This document shows, piece by piece, positions 33,971-43,381 of a stretch of DNA of 64,000 bases. The translations under genes were made by a program, and so were the position numbers. Positions within the stretch are counted from its first letter, which is position 1, and every line of letters starts with the position of its first letter. This stretch comes from Fagopyrum homotropicum (taxonomy: Eukaryota; Streptophyta; Magnoliopsida; Caryophyllales; Polygonaceae). The stretch spans positions 157,218,409-157,282,408 of the forward strand of contig BSWB01000002.1 of the NCBI GenBank assembly GCA_033239125.1. Reading direction: 5' to 3'. The notes under the pieces are model-generated. The model worked only from the letters and a program-made list of their open reading frames with translations. It searched no databases and had not been told where the DNA came from.

Positions 33971-34243
33971 TACTCATTGAAGATTGAACTCTTCATCTCA
34001 TACTTATCCACGGCTATTGGAGGCTCCTAGTGTGGAAAACACGAAGACAAAAATAATATTATGTGGTGCTCGATACAATGCTATGGTAACAGGTATGCTA
34101 TGAAAAGGAGTTGCATTGTGATAGAAAATAGTATCCGTCTCCTATAAGGAAGGTCACGAAGGCTCGACTGGGCTGGCTAGCGGCCTTCACAATCCCGAAC
34201 CTATTTACAAAGTTCACTACCATCTTGCTTACTTGCTTGCTTA

Positions 34244-34400
34244 CTAGAACATGTACGTCTTTTGGCTTGTTTCGAATCTTGTAAAATACTACTTGTTGTG
34301 TGTGATTGTTTTCTAGTATAAATTAGAACTTGTATGTCTTTTGGCTTGCTTCAGATTTTGTAAAATACTACTTGTTGTGTGTGGTTGTTTTCTGGTATAA
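34244..34400 (+). repeat. Two tandem ~80-bp copies
   Basis: The phrase AGAACATGTACGTCTTTTGG, continuing through TTGTAAAATACTACTTGTTG to TAGTATAAATT, is repeated at 34246 and 34325 with few changes, just before the minisatellite. Confidence 0.85.
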
Positions 34401-34419
34401 ATTTATACCAAAATATTTT

Positions 34420-34565
34420 TTGGCCAGAATTTTGTAGTATAAATTTTCGTACCAGAAAATTATGGTATGAAATTCTGGTATAAAAATTCTGGTATGAAAT
34501 TCTGGTATGAAATTCTAATATGAAATTTTGGTATGAAATTGTGGTATGAAATTCTGATATGAAAT
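34420..34565 (-). repeat. ATACCAGAATTT-type minisatellite, copy 1
   Basis: About ten copies of a 12-14 bp unit (plus strand GGTATGAAATTCT; minus strand AGAATTTCATACC). The same unit, in the other orientation, fills 59040-59300, next to the end of the related MULE. Confidence 0.85.
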
Positions 34566-34971
34566 TAATACAAAAAATAAAATAAAAAAGGCAAAACAAA
34601 AGAAAAGAAAATAAAAACAAAAGTCGGATTCATTTTACGTAACAAATGAAGCCAAACTCATGGATATTTTTTTTTAAATAGAAGGGTTAATTACTCTTAC
34701 CTATCATTAAATGAAAGTGGTATTGAAGGGTACACAAAGAAAATAAAAAATGGCCTATTTGACCAAATTATATATATTATGTATGAACAATGACATAGAA
34801 AATGAACTAGAATTTTCATTACATTTTCGTTTTTGGAGTTAAAACGAAGTATCACCTTAATCTTATTCATTAAACTTCAATTTAATCTAGGTCAAATTTA
34901 CTAACTAGACCTTTCACCATTATTTACTCTATTAAAAGTACTCATAGCGTGAGCACATTTAGTAAGTATAC

Positions 34972-36743
34972 TGATAGCATGAATTATAGTCTATATTTTA
35001 GGGTTTGTTTGGACGTTTTATCTTTCATAATCTACATGTTTGTATGTATATTTTGTGATTATATTACCATTTCATCTACCTTTGCGAGAATCGAGGTCTA
35101 CACCTAGTTTTGTTGTAATCGTAGGTAAAATGACGCGTTTTGCATCAAAAAGGAGCAAAAGGAGCTATGGAGACATTGGAGCTACATTGAGGAACATGAG
35201 GAACCATCCAGGAAGCATAACCATGGATTAAAGATTCACTTTGGACCAGTTTTGAGAGATTTCACATTCAGTTGTAACTCACCTCGGTTGATCACAGATT
35301 CATCTCGACCGAGGTGATCCAGAGGAGCCGACTCGACCGAGGCGAATACCTAGGACGCGGCGAGAATATTTTATTCTTGGCTGAGATCTTTTATCTTTGG
35401 AAAGAGATCTTATATTTTTGGGCTTGGCTCCTGGAAGGAAGAAGATATGCTAGATCATATATTTTACCTATATTTATGGGAATAGATCTTTCTAAGATAT
35501 ATTATCTTTGGAGGGTTATTTTCCTATAAAAAGGGTTGGATTTCCACAAATCTCACATCCCGCTTACACCGAAACACGCTATACCATCGATCAGGGTTTA
35601 TAGCACGCAGCAACCATACTCCAGTTGGGGAGATTTGAAGAACCTTTTTGAAGGTTGAAGGAAGATTGAAGACTATAGCTTTTATAGCTTTTTGAAGGGT
35701 TTTTGTAAGATTATCTTAGATTCCCTTCCTTGTTGTCTTCTCTTGTTGGATTGCTATTCAAGGAGCGCTTTTGTTGTGATATTTGATTCAGTTATTGAAG
35801 TCTTTTCATTAAATTCTTCTTGTTCAAATATTCACCTTCTTCTCATATATTTGATTATACTTTCATGATGATGAGTGGCTAATTTTCTTGTGTGATTCTA
35901 GGGTGATTGACTGAAGGTTGTGGGGAAAACAATGATAGAATAATCTTAGATTCCAGTAGGATCCTGAAAGTTCGAGTCTTTAACCTTAACCCTAAGCATC
36001 TCGCTCAGTCGATGAACATCTCGGCCGGGGTGGAATTCTTCTGACCGAGGTGACTTATCTGATCCTAAACTGAGAGTTAAGTGTTAGAGGTTGCCAAATC
36101 CTATTCTTATTACACCTTTTTCTGGTTCAATGCAAGCTTAGGATGAGACTTACCCGGTAATTCCTTAGTTTGTGTACCTAAGATCATAAGTGTAGGTAAT
36201 AAAGGTTTATCTTTATTGGGGTTTGAGTGTGCTTCCATCCCATCTTTGTGAGTTAGCCTGAGACTTACCCGGTAAAGGTTGATTCTGTTCCCTTAGATGG
36301 TGTGTTAGTTTGAGATTATAGTTCTTTATCTTGATTCCTTGAGACTTACCCGGTAATAGGAGTTACGGTTTTGGATTAGTGAGTAGTGAGACTTACCCGG
36401 TGATCTATTCCACTTTAGTAACACCTTCCCTATGCAAAAATCTCAGCTTTGTCCGCTTATCTGTAGATCTTGAGTTGGAACCACAACTAGATGCTTTAAT
36501 TCCTAGAATTGCATGTTTGCTTTATTGACTTCTTATTCATCTTTGATTGTGTTAATTGCTTTTGTGGTTAGTATTTACGAAGCTTACCGTTATCGACTTT
36601 GTTTCACTAAGTCCTTGTGATTGACCCCTGGAATTTCTTGCTTTTACTACGATTGACCCGTACACTGCGGGTTCGCATCCTTGTTTTAAGCTTACGTCTA
36701 GGGTTATAAATTTAAAGCTTGCACACACCGTTTGGAGCGAACA
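34972..36743 (+). repeat. 5' LTR of the non-autonomous Athila-type element
   Basis: Begins TGATAGCATGAATT and ends GAGCGAACA. A probable polymerase II start region is TCCTATAAAAAGGG (35521-35534), with TATAAAAAG as TATA box. ACCTCGGTCGAGGT-like motifs lie at 35279-35345 and 36000-36055; four GAGACTTACCCGGTAA motifs at 36145-36403; and a CCCGTACACTGCGGG hairpin near 36659, followed by AAATTTAAAGC and the end. Confidence 0.95.
36145..36403 (+). promoter_or_regulatory. Four spaced GAGACTTACCCGGTAA motifs in the LTR
   Basis: Copies start at 36145, 36260, 36341 and 36388 (spacing 115, 81, 47), the last ending GGTGA. The 3' LTR has them at 40805, 40921, 41002 and 41049, where the last has mutated to ACCTGG. 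The core TTACC-C-GGTAA is an odd palindrome. They lie downstream of the likely TATA box, hence probably inside the transcribed RNA as well as the DNA. Function is unknown. Confidence 0.6.
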
Positions 36744-36749
36744 AGTTTT

Positions 36750-36767
36750 TGGCGCCGTTGTCGGGGA
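36750..36767 (+). other. Primer-binding site, tRNA-Asp type
   Basis: TGGCGCCGTTGTCGGGGA, one base different from the perfect complement of the tRNA-Asp 3' end, six bases after the LTR. Confidence 0.9.
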
Positions 36768-36867
36768 CTTGGTCTAGACCCAGCCGGTTGCGGTTTGCTT
36801 TCGGGGCACTTGCCCCTGTTGCTACTAACTACTCTTTCTATGAGTTTTGTAGTTTTCAGGATTTCCG

Positions 36868-37383
36868 ATGACTACACTTGATCCAGCCTGGATAGCAAGG
36901 CAAAGTGCTAGGGCGGACCATTATGAATACTTGGAGGAGAAGTACTCCTTCTATTGGTTCAGCAGTGAATGGGAAAGAGAAGAGGCCATTCAACGTGAAC
37001 TTGCGAAGTGGGATGAACTGAATGTCCCTAAGAAGATTTGTGAGCAACCTCCGGAAGATTCTCTTGAATCAAGATGGGAGAAGTTGATGAAGAAGATGGA
37101 GGAGCTCAAGGAAAGCACCCTATCCTATGCTAAGCCGCAAGAGGAGCATAAGGAAGTGTTGCACGTTCCAAGCATCCCCCCAGTCGAACCCAAAATTTCT
37201 CCTGAAACTTCTGAGGAAGAGGAGGATATGGAAGGTCTCGATCTGACTGTTGAGACCTCGGTCGAAGTGGAAGAGATCTCGGCCGAGATGGAAGAATCTG
37301 CAAAACTGGAAGCAGAAGATGCAGAGAACCTTGGTCAAATTATTGAGATTGTGACCAGGTGGAAGAAAGATCAATTGAGTTGA
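36868..37383 (+). CDS. 171-aa acidic ORF of the non-autonomous element (unrecognised)
   Basis: This is the first ORF after the primer site (ATG 101 bp downstream of it). The N terminus is aromatic and charged (MTTLDPAWIARQSARADHYE, FYWFSSEWEREEAIQREL), then a Lys/Glu coiled-coil-like stretch (RWEKLMKKMEELKES), and an acidic tail with TSEEEEDMEG and TSVEVEEISAEMEES. Part of the tail is encoded by copies of the family's ACCTCGGTCGAGGT-like motif at 37255-37295. It does not resemble the gag of the coding relative at 3224-1900, and I recognise no family. It overlaps the next ORF by 25 bp. It could be a dedicated packaging protein, a decayed gag, or captured sequence. Confidence 0.7.
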   Translation: MTTLDPAWIARQSARADHYEYLEEKYSFYWFSSEWEREEAIQRELAKWDELNVPKKICEQPPEDSLESRWEKLMKKMEELKESTLSYAKPQEEHKEVLHVPSIPPVEPKISPETSEEEEDMEGLDLTVETSVEVEEISAEMEESAKLEAEDAENLGQIIEIVTRWKKDQLS

Positions 37384-37943
37384 GAGAGATTTCATGTGTT
37401 GGTTATCAACCTAACATGAAACCTGATCCGAGCTTTGGAGAACTTTACAAGGTAAGTTCTCTTACTCCATTCGAAATCCCTATTAAAATTTCTGAATTTT
37501 TCAGGAAAGCACCGGAGAGTTGGAGGTCTCTTCCGAAAGAACCTCCAAAGATCAAGATGAAGTCTTCCTTGAAATTGTTGGAAGAAGAAGCTCCTCGGAT
37601 CATGAGGAGTGGAGTTGGCAAGCACTACACCGCTAAGGCGATGAAGAGTCTCTTGCTCAAGTATGGGGTCCCTCGCATGCTTAGGACCCTGTACCATCCC
37701 CAAGCTATAGATGGGGAAGCTGCTATAATTCTCGAGAAACTGTTTTCTCGATCAAGGAAAGGATGGGACACGAGGAATGTCCCATTGAAGTGCAGGAAGT
37801 CTAGACGAATTCCGGTGAGAATCAAACTGTACAAGCTTGTACGTGGGAGATCTTACCATTTGCCGGTGAAGTTAGGAACCGGAACCTTCTTGGAAGATTT
37901 TTACGGATGTGATGAGCACTCCACGACATTCGAAGTGCATTGA
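37359..37943 (+). CDS. 194-aa ORF with an integrase-derived C-terminal half
   Basis: The first half is basic and unrecognised (through KMKSSLKLLEEEAPR). The second half follows the order of Athila integrase in diverged form: AMKSLLLKYGVPRMLRTLYH and PQAIDGEA (compare 'LL.KYGV.H.VATPYHPQT.GQAE'), IILEKLFSRSRKGWDTRN ('SILEKTV...RKDW'), and KLYKLVRGRSYHLPVKL ('YRLV.GKACHLPVEL'). Metal-binding Asp/Glu residues of the core upstream are absent, so enzyme activity is not expected. After the stop, AGCGCTTCTTGGGAGGCAACCCAA-type sequence (37986-38009) is the phrase that follows integrase in this group. Most likely the ORF is what remains after internal deletion of pol. Confidence 0.6.
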   Translation: MEERSIELREISCVGYQPNMKPDPSFGELYKVSSLTPFEIPIKISEFFRKAPESWRSLPKEPPKIKMKSSLKLLEEEAPRIMRSGVGKHYTAKAMKSLLLKYGVPRMLRTLYHPQAIDGEAAIILEKLFSRSRKGWDTRNVPLKCRKSRRIPVRIKLYKLVRGRSYHLPVKLGTGTFLEDFYGCDEHSTTFEVH

Positions 37944-39631
37944 GTAATCCCATGCCGTATGGTCCAGCTAGCGACCTTAAACCAAGCGCTTCTTGGGAGG
38001 CAACCCAAGGTATTGCTTTCTTCTCCCTTTTCTAGTTTAGTTTAGATAGTTGCTTTGTTTTTGTTTTCCTCTAGACAACAACCAGGTATTCCAAAAGGAA
38101 GGATCACAGTTCAGGAGCTACACTGGAAGAACAAAATTTTGAGAAGTTGAGGAAACGAGCTTTACTGAGATACATCTCGGGTACTGTCAGAACACCTCGA
38201 CCGAGATGTGCTTCGTCAACCGAGATGGTCTTATCTGGGAGCTGTTTCTTACTTCTTCATGCAGTTTAGCTATGTTCGGTGAGTATCCTGTCCTTAGACT
38301 TATATTGACCCATTGGGACAATGTGTCCCAAGTATTGGGGTATGTTGATTATTTGTATGACTCTTTCGGATATTATTATGCTCTACGTGCTTATGTGAGA
38401 CTACATACATGCATACAGGTTATTTGATTGAGAAAAACGTCGAAAAACAGGTTAAAGAAAAATTTTTGACCTCGACCGGGATGATTCTGGCCAAACGAGG
38501 TGTTTCACCTCGGTTGACCTAAGAACACCTCGACCGAGGTGGGTTAACTGAGAGTTTTCGAAAACTATTTTTGTGCTTCTTATCTGGATGTGATCTCAGT
38601 GAAGATCTTGCTTACTGACTGGTTTTAAATTCTTTATTTGTTTGAAAGGTTTTATAATATGCTTAAGTTGCTAAATGCTTTGTGTGAAATTATTGGCATG
38701 TTTAATACCTTGTTTTTATCTAAATTATGTTGAATTTGAAGGTTGACACCACATTATGAGTTCTGTCACTTTCTTCATGGAAAGACCAAGGCAATTCATT
38801 CTTCTCTCTTCTTCTTCTTGATCATGCTTAGCCCCTCATATACATTTTTGCCTCCCTTTACCTATCCGGGAATTTGGAAGCAAGCGAAGTGGCGAAAGCG
38901 AGTGAAGTTAAAGTTGAGAAGTTGGATGGAAGTGAAAGTGCTAGAAAATAATAATAGGTTTGGGGAAGTCAATCATGAAGATGAGTAACTCGGCACCATT
39001 CACATAACCGGGTGTTTGTGTCTTGCCAAAGTCGGATTGAGCGATATTCCTAACGGGTCATGGTATGTGCATCAAGGGTTTGATGCATCTCAAGAAATTG
39101 ATGATTGCGGATTTCCTAGGCTTCGGTTATTGTGCACCTCTGTCCATGCATCCCAAAAAGTAAAGAAAAAGTGTTAAATAAGCAAAGCTTATTGGTGGAA
39201 GATGTTGCAAGTCAAAGTGAAAGTGAAGTTCATCCTTTTCCCGGATTCTAGCACCACATTGCCTTACATACATCCCTACCCTACACGTTTCTTGACCTTT
39301 CTTTTGGGAAGCCCTTGAGACCTTGAGCTTGTTGATTGACTTAGTGGTTTAAACTGGATTATACATGATTAATTTTGATAATTATGACTTGTTATGCATT
39401 CTATGGTTTTATGCAAAGATGAACAACTTTCCTATATTTATAAAATGTTTTGATCATATTGAGTTTTTAAATTCCATGAAGTATTCTCTTAGAGTGATCT
39501 ACGATTGTTGCACACCATAAAATGTTTTTGAAAGACTTTCTATTGATTTTCTTGACTTATAATCCATTCTATCTTGTCTTCTATATGAGGAACTTGCTTG
39601 GGGACAAGCAAGGGCTAAGTATGGGGTATTT
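37944..39631 (+). other. 3' non-coding region of the element
   Basis: 1.7 kb without a significant ORF. It holds ACCTCGGTCGAGGT-like motifs at 38160-38225 and 38465-38545 and, at the end, GAACTTGCTTGGGGACAAGC, then ATGGGGTATT (39621-39630) acting as polypurine tract. In full Athila elements an env-like ORF may lie here; none is seen. Confidence 0.75.
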
Positions 39632-41404
39632 TGATAGCATGCATTATAGTCTATATTTTAGGGTTTGTTTGGACGTTTTATCTTTCATAATCTACATGTT
39701 TGTATGTATATTATGTGATTATATTACCATTTCATCTACCTTTGCGAGAATCGAGGTCTACACCTAGTTTTGTTGTAATCGTAGGTAAAATGGCGCGTTT
39801 TGCATCAAAAAGGAGCAAAAGGAGCTATGGAGACATTGGAGCTACATTGAGGAACATGAGGAACCATCCAGGAAGCATAACCATGGATTAAAGATTCACT
39901 TTGGACCAGTTTTGAGAGATTTCACATTCAGTTGTGACTCACCTCGGTTGATCACAAATTCATCTCGACCAAGGTGATCCAGAGGAGCCGACTCGACCGA
40001 GGCGAATACCTAGGACGCGGCGAGAATATTTTATTCTTGGCTGAGATCTTTTATCTTTGGAAAGAGATCTTATATTTTTGGGCTTGGCTCTTGGAAGGAA
40101 GAAGATATGCTAGATCATATATTTTACCTATATTTATGGGAATAGATCTTTCTAAGATATATTATCTTTGGAGGGTTATTTTCCTATAAAAAGGGTTGGA
40201 TTTCCACAAATCCCACATCCCGCTTACACCGAAACACACTATACCATCGATCAGGGTTTATAGCACGCAGCAGCCATACTCCAGTTGGGGAGATTTGAAG
40301 AACCTTTTTGAAGGTTGAATGAAGATTGAAGACTATAGCTTTTATAGCTTTTTGAAGGGTTTTTGTAAGATTATCTTAGATTCCCTTCCTTGTTGTCTTC
40401 TCTTGTTGGATTGCTATCCAAGGAACGCTTTTGTTGTGATATTTGATTCAGTTATTGAAGTCTTTTCATTAAATTCTTCTTGTTCAAATATTCACCTTCT
40501 TCCCATATATTTGATTATACTTTCATGATGATGAGTGGCTAATTTCCTTGTGTGATTCTAGGGTGATTGGCTGAAGGTTGGGGGGAAAACAATGATAGAA
40601 TAATCTTAGATTCCAGTAGGATCCTGAAAGTTCGAGTCTTTAACCTTAACCCTAAGCATCTCGCTCAGTCGATGAACATCTCGGCCGGGGTGGAATTCTT
40701 TTGACCGAGGTGACTTATCTGATCCTAAACTGAGAGTTAAGTGTTAGAGTTTGCCAAATCCTATTCTTATTACACCTTTTTCTGGTTCAATGCAAGCTTA
40801 GGATGAGACTTACCCGGTAATTCCTTAGTTTGTGTACCTAAGATCATAAGTGTAGGTAATAAAGGTTTATCCTTTATTGGGGTTTGAGTGTGCTTCCATC
40901 CCATCTTTGTGAGTTAGCCTGAGACTTACCCGGTAAAGGTTGATTCTGTTCCCTTAGATGGTGTGTTAGTTTGAGATTATAGTTCTTTATCTTGATTCCT
41001 TGAGACTTACCCGGTAATAGGAGTTACGGTTTTGGATTAGTGAGTAGTGAGACTTACCTGGTGATCTATTCCACTTTAGTAACACCTTCCCTATGCAAAA
41101 ATCTCAGCTTTGTCCGCTTATCTGTAGATCTAGAGTTGGAACCACAACTAGATGCTTTAATTCCTAGAATTGCATGTTTGCTTTATTGACTTCTTATTCA
41201 TCTTTGATTGTGTTAATTGCTTTTGTGGTTAGTATTTACGAAGCTTACCGTTATCGACTTTGTTTCACTAAGTCCCTGTGATCGACCCCTGGAATTTCTT
41301 GCTTTTACTACGATTGACCCGTACACTGCGGGTTCGCATCCTTGTTTTAAGCTTACGTCTAGGGTTATAAATTTAAAGCTTGCACACACCGTTTGGAGCG
41401 AACA
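39632..41404 (+). repeat. 3' LTR of the non-autonomous Athila-type element
   Basis: Begins TGATAGCATGCATT and ends GAGCGAACA, followed by the TATAC duplication. Differences from the 5' LTR are mainly single transitions, plus one extra C near 40872. Confidence 0.95.
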
Positions 41405-41599
41405 TATACCCCTAAATTTAATCTAGGTCAAAATACACGGGCTTGTGTTAAACATATTTAGAATCCACTGTTGTGGATTTCGATCATATCCAAATCTTAT
41501 TGAATTACATTTACAAAGATACCTTTCCAAATATACAATGATCCTACTAAATCTCGATTAATGCATCAGATGTAATATTTGTTTTCATACATTGTTAAC

Positions 41600-42890
41600 A
41601 CAAATTCGAAGGATCAAAGAGATACCCAAGTTTCGTATTAAGTTCATGTTAATCTTTTATTTATGTATGAAAACTCCACCTTGATTGAAATGGTTTACAG
41701 GTGTTGATGATGGAAGACTTCACACAAATATAAGCAGTTCGATATACTAACAATGTACTTGATTATATTTCTAGATATTCGGCTGGTTTGAATTCAATGC
41801 GGGTACAACAATGCATATGTCAAGGGCCTTGATATTAGTTTCAAGGGCCTTGAAGTATAATTCTAAGGACGAAGGAAGATGGCGAATACAAAGGAAGATA
41901 TCAAGAGCCTTGGAGTTATAAGAATGCAAGACAAGAATTCAAAATACGCATCAAGACTTTTCCTCAAGATTTTGAAAAGGATCCAGCCGAAGATTTCAGC
42001 CGAAGATCTCGTCAACTACAGAATCATCGAAGATCTTAAATGAAGAATAAGAGAATCTTTTCAGAAGATTTTCTTAAACAAACTCAACGGCAACAACATC
42101 TTCTCTTCACATAGAACACGAGAAGATCGGAGTAAAAGATCGACGTGTTAATAGGGGGTGTAGTTTTACAACTTCTAACTTATCTCCGAACAAGAAAACG
42201 ATCTTCATGGAAACGAAGATTCACCTTCAGCGGTCATCTTCACAACGGCTAGAAGACCTTTCCATCGAAGAGTATACATGAAGATGATGGTCGAAGATGA
42301 CAAGTACACAAGCCTACATCGTAAAATATCTTCTACATCTTCAAGCAACTAAATCATCTTCATTCGTTGTTTTTCTTTCTCTCATTCAAAAAGTTTTATC
42401 CCCTTAGAGAGCGAAAACACTAGAGCTCCATTGGAAGACCTAAATAGTGTTATATTAGAGTGTGTATTACTCTGCGAATTAACTAGGCTATTATAGCTAG
42501 TTAAGAGTTGGAGCTAGATCGCAGCGTTGGCTACAGTGAGAGAAGAAGGGGATTTCTTCTAGTTTGTATCTAAGACTCTTTGAAGCTGATAATAGATAGT
42601 TAGATCCTACGGATATACCCTAGGACGGAGAGTAGGCTATTTAGAGCCAAACTTCGTAAACATATCCTCGTGTCAATCTTTTCAATTCCGCACCATATAT
42701 ACTTTACTGTAACTAACTTTGTTTTGCAGGAGCAAAAAGTCAAGGCCCTTGAAAGGAGTTTCAAATCCCTTGAAATCAAAGTTTCACAAAGAGCACAGAT
42801 TGACATCAAGGCCCTTGAAAGAGGTTTCAAGGCCTTGAGATTTGGGTTTGCGAAAAGTTCTCATACTTTATTCAACCCCCCCCTTCTAGA
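41600..42890 (+). mobile_element. Probable copia-type LTR remnant with TCAAGGCCCTTGA motifs
   Basis: The 1.3-kb stretch has no coding sequence, ends in a TATTCAACCCCCCCCTTCTAG tract typical of the region just before the primer site of large copia LTRs, and includes a GTTTTGCAGG splice-like site at 42721. The palindrome TCAAGGSCYTTGA occurs at 41820, 41841, 42740, 42806 and 42827. No second LTR, clear primer site or target duplication was found, so limits are approximate. 41410-41600 shows nothing recognisable. Confidence 0.4.
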
Positions 42891-42959
42891 GTATTATTTA
42901 TCCTATTTATATCACCTACTGGTTCTTCAATGTATAAATATATATCCCCTCGATCACAT

Positions 42960-43218
42960 AAAAAACTCATACCAGAACTCATATTAAAAACTCATACAAA
43001 AAACTCATACCAAAAACTCATCTAAACACCATACTAAAAACTCATAACAAAAACCTTACCAAAAACCATACCATACTCATACCAGAAACTCATACTAGAA
43101 ACCATATCAGAAACTTATACAAGAAACTTATACGAGAAACCATACTAGACTCATACCAGAAACCATACCAGACTCATACCAAAAACTCTACCAGAAACCA
43201 TATCAGAAACCATACAAA
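42960..43218 (+). repeat. ACTCATACCARAAAC minisatellite
   Basis: About twenty copies of a 10-15 bp unit ACTCATACCAGAAACC/ACTCATACAAAAA. The CATACCAGAA core is the same as in the MULE-linked minisatellites at 34420-34565 and 59040-59300, but the flanks here show no MULE end. Confidence 0.85.
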
Positions 43219-43381
43219 AACAACAAATGGGTAATCATCGCTTCCGCTCTTTGTTTCGAATCCTCTAACAGAATAATTTTAATTCCTCATTCTCCTCCTT
43301 GTGGTTAAGACATCACAATCTTGCAAACCCTTCAATGAGGACCATGGTTGTGTTGCAAGAGAGATTGAATCTGCAGCTCAA

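Larger units (their letters stand above)
33224..34785. mobile_element. Probable gene-fragment-carrying MULE (copy A)
   Basis: The right part (34670-34785, reverse complement) matches the left end of the MULE at 58964-60335: the TAGGCC, GTACCC and CCACTTTCATTTAAYGRTAGGTAA phrases occur in the same order, followed in both by an ATACCAGAA-type minisatellite. The left end is less sure: CATTATATAAATT...GGGAGGCCC at 33230 pairs loosely with the right end. Inside are a (TTC)n tract near 33366-33393 and an arginine decarboxylase fragment. I see no clean 9-bp duplication. Confidence 0.5.
34972..41404 (+). mobile_element. Complete non-autonomous Athila-type LTR retrotransposon, recent insertion
   Basis: Two LTRs (34972-36743 and 39632-41404) with TG...CA ends are flanked by a perfect 5-bp duplication TATAC (34967-34971, 41405-41409). 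The tRNA-Asp-type primer site is at 36750-36767, and a polypurine-like tract GTATGGGGTATT precedes the 3' LTR after GCTTGGGGACAAGC, a usual ending in this group. The 2.9-kb interior has two ORFs but no protease, reverse transcriptase or RNase H. My eye count of LTR differences is about two dozen in 1772 positions (about 1.3%). The LTR family is that of the coding element at 1-6952, a plausible source of enzymes. Confidence 0.95.

Noticed and set aside
36145..36403. CRISPR-like spaced direct repeats
   Set aside because: Unequal spacing, inside LTRs of a plant retrotransposon, and spacers are duplicated between the two LTRs; not a CRISPR array.
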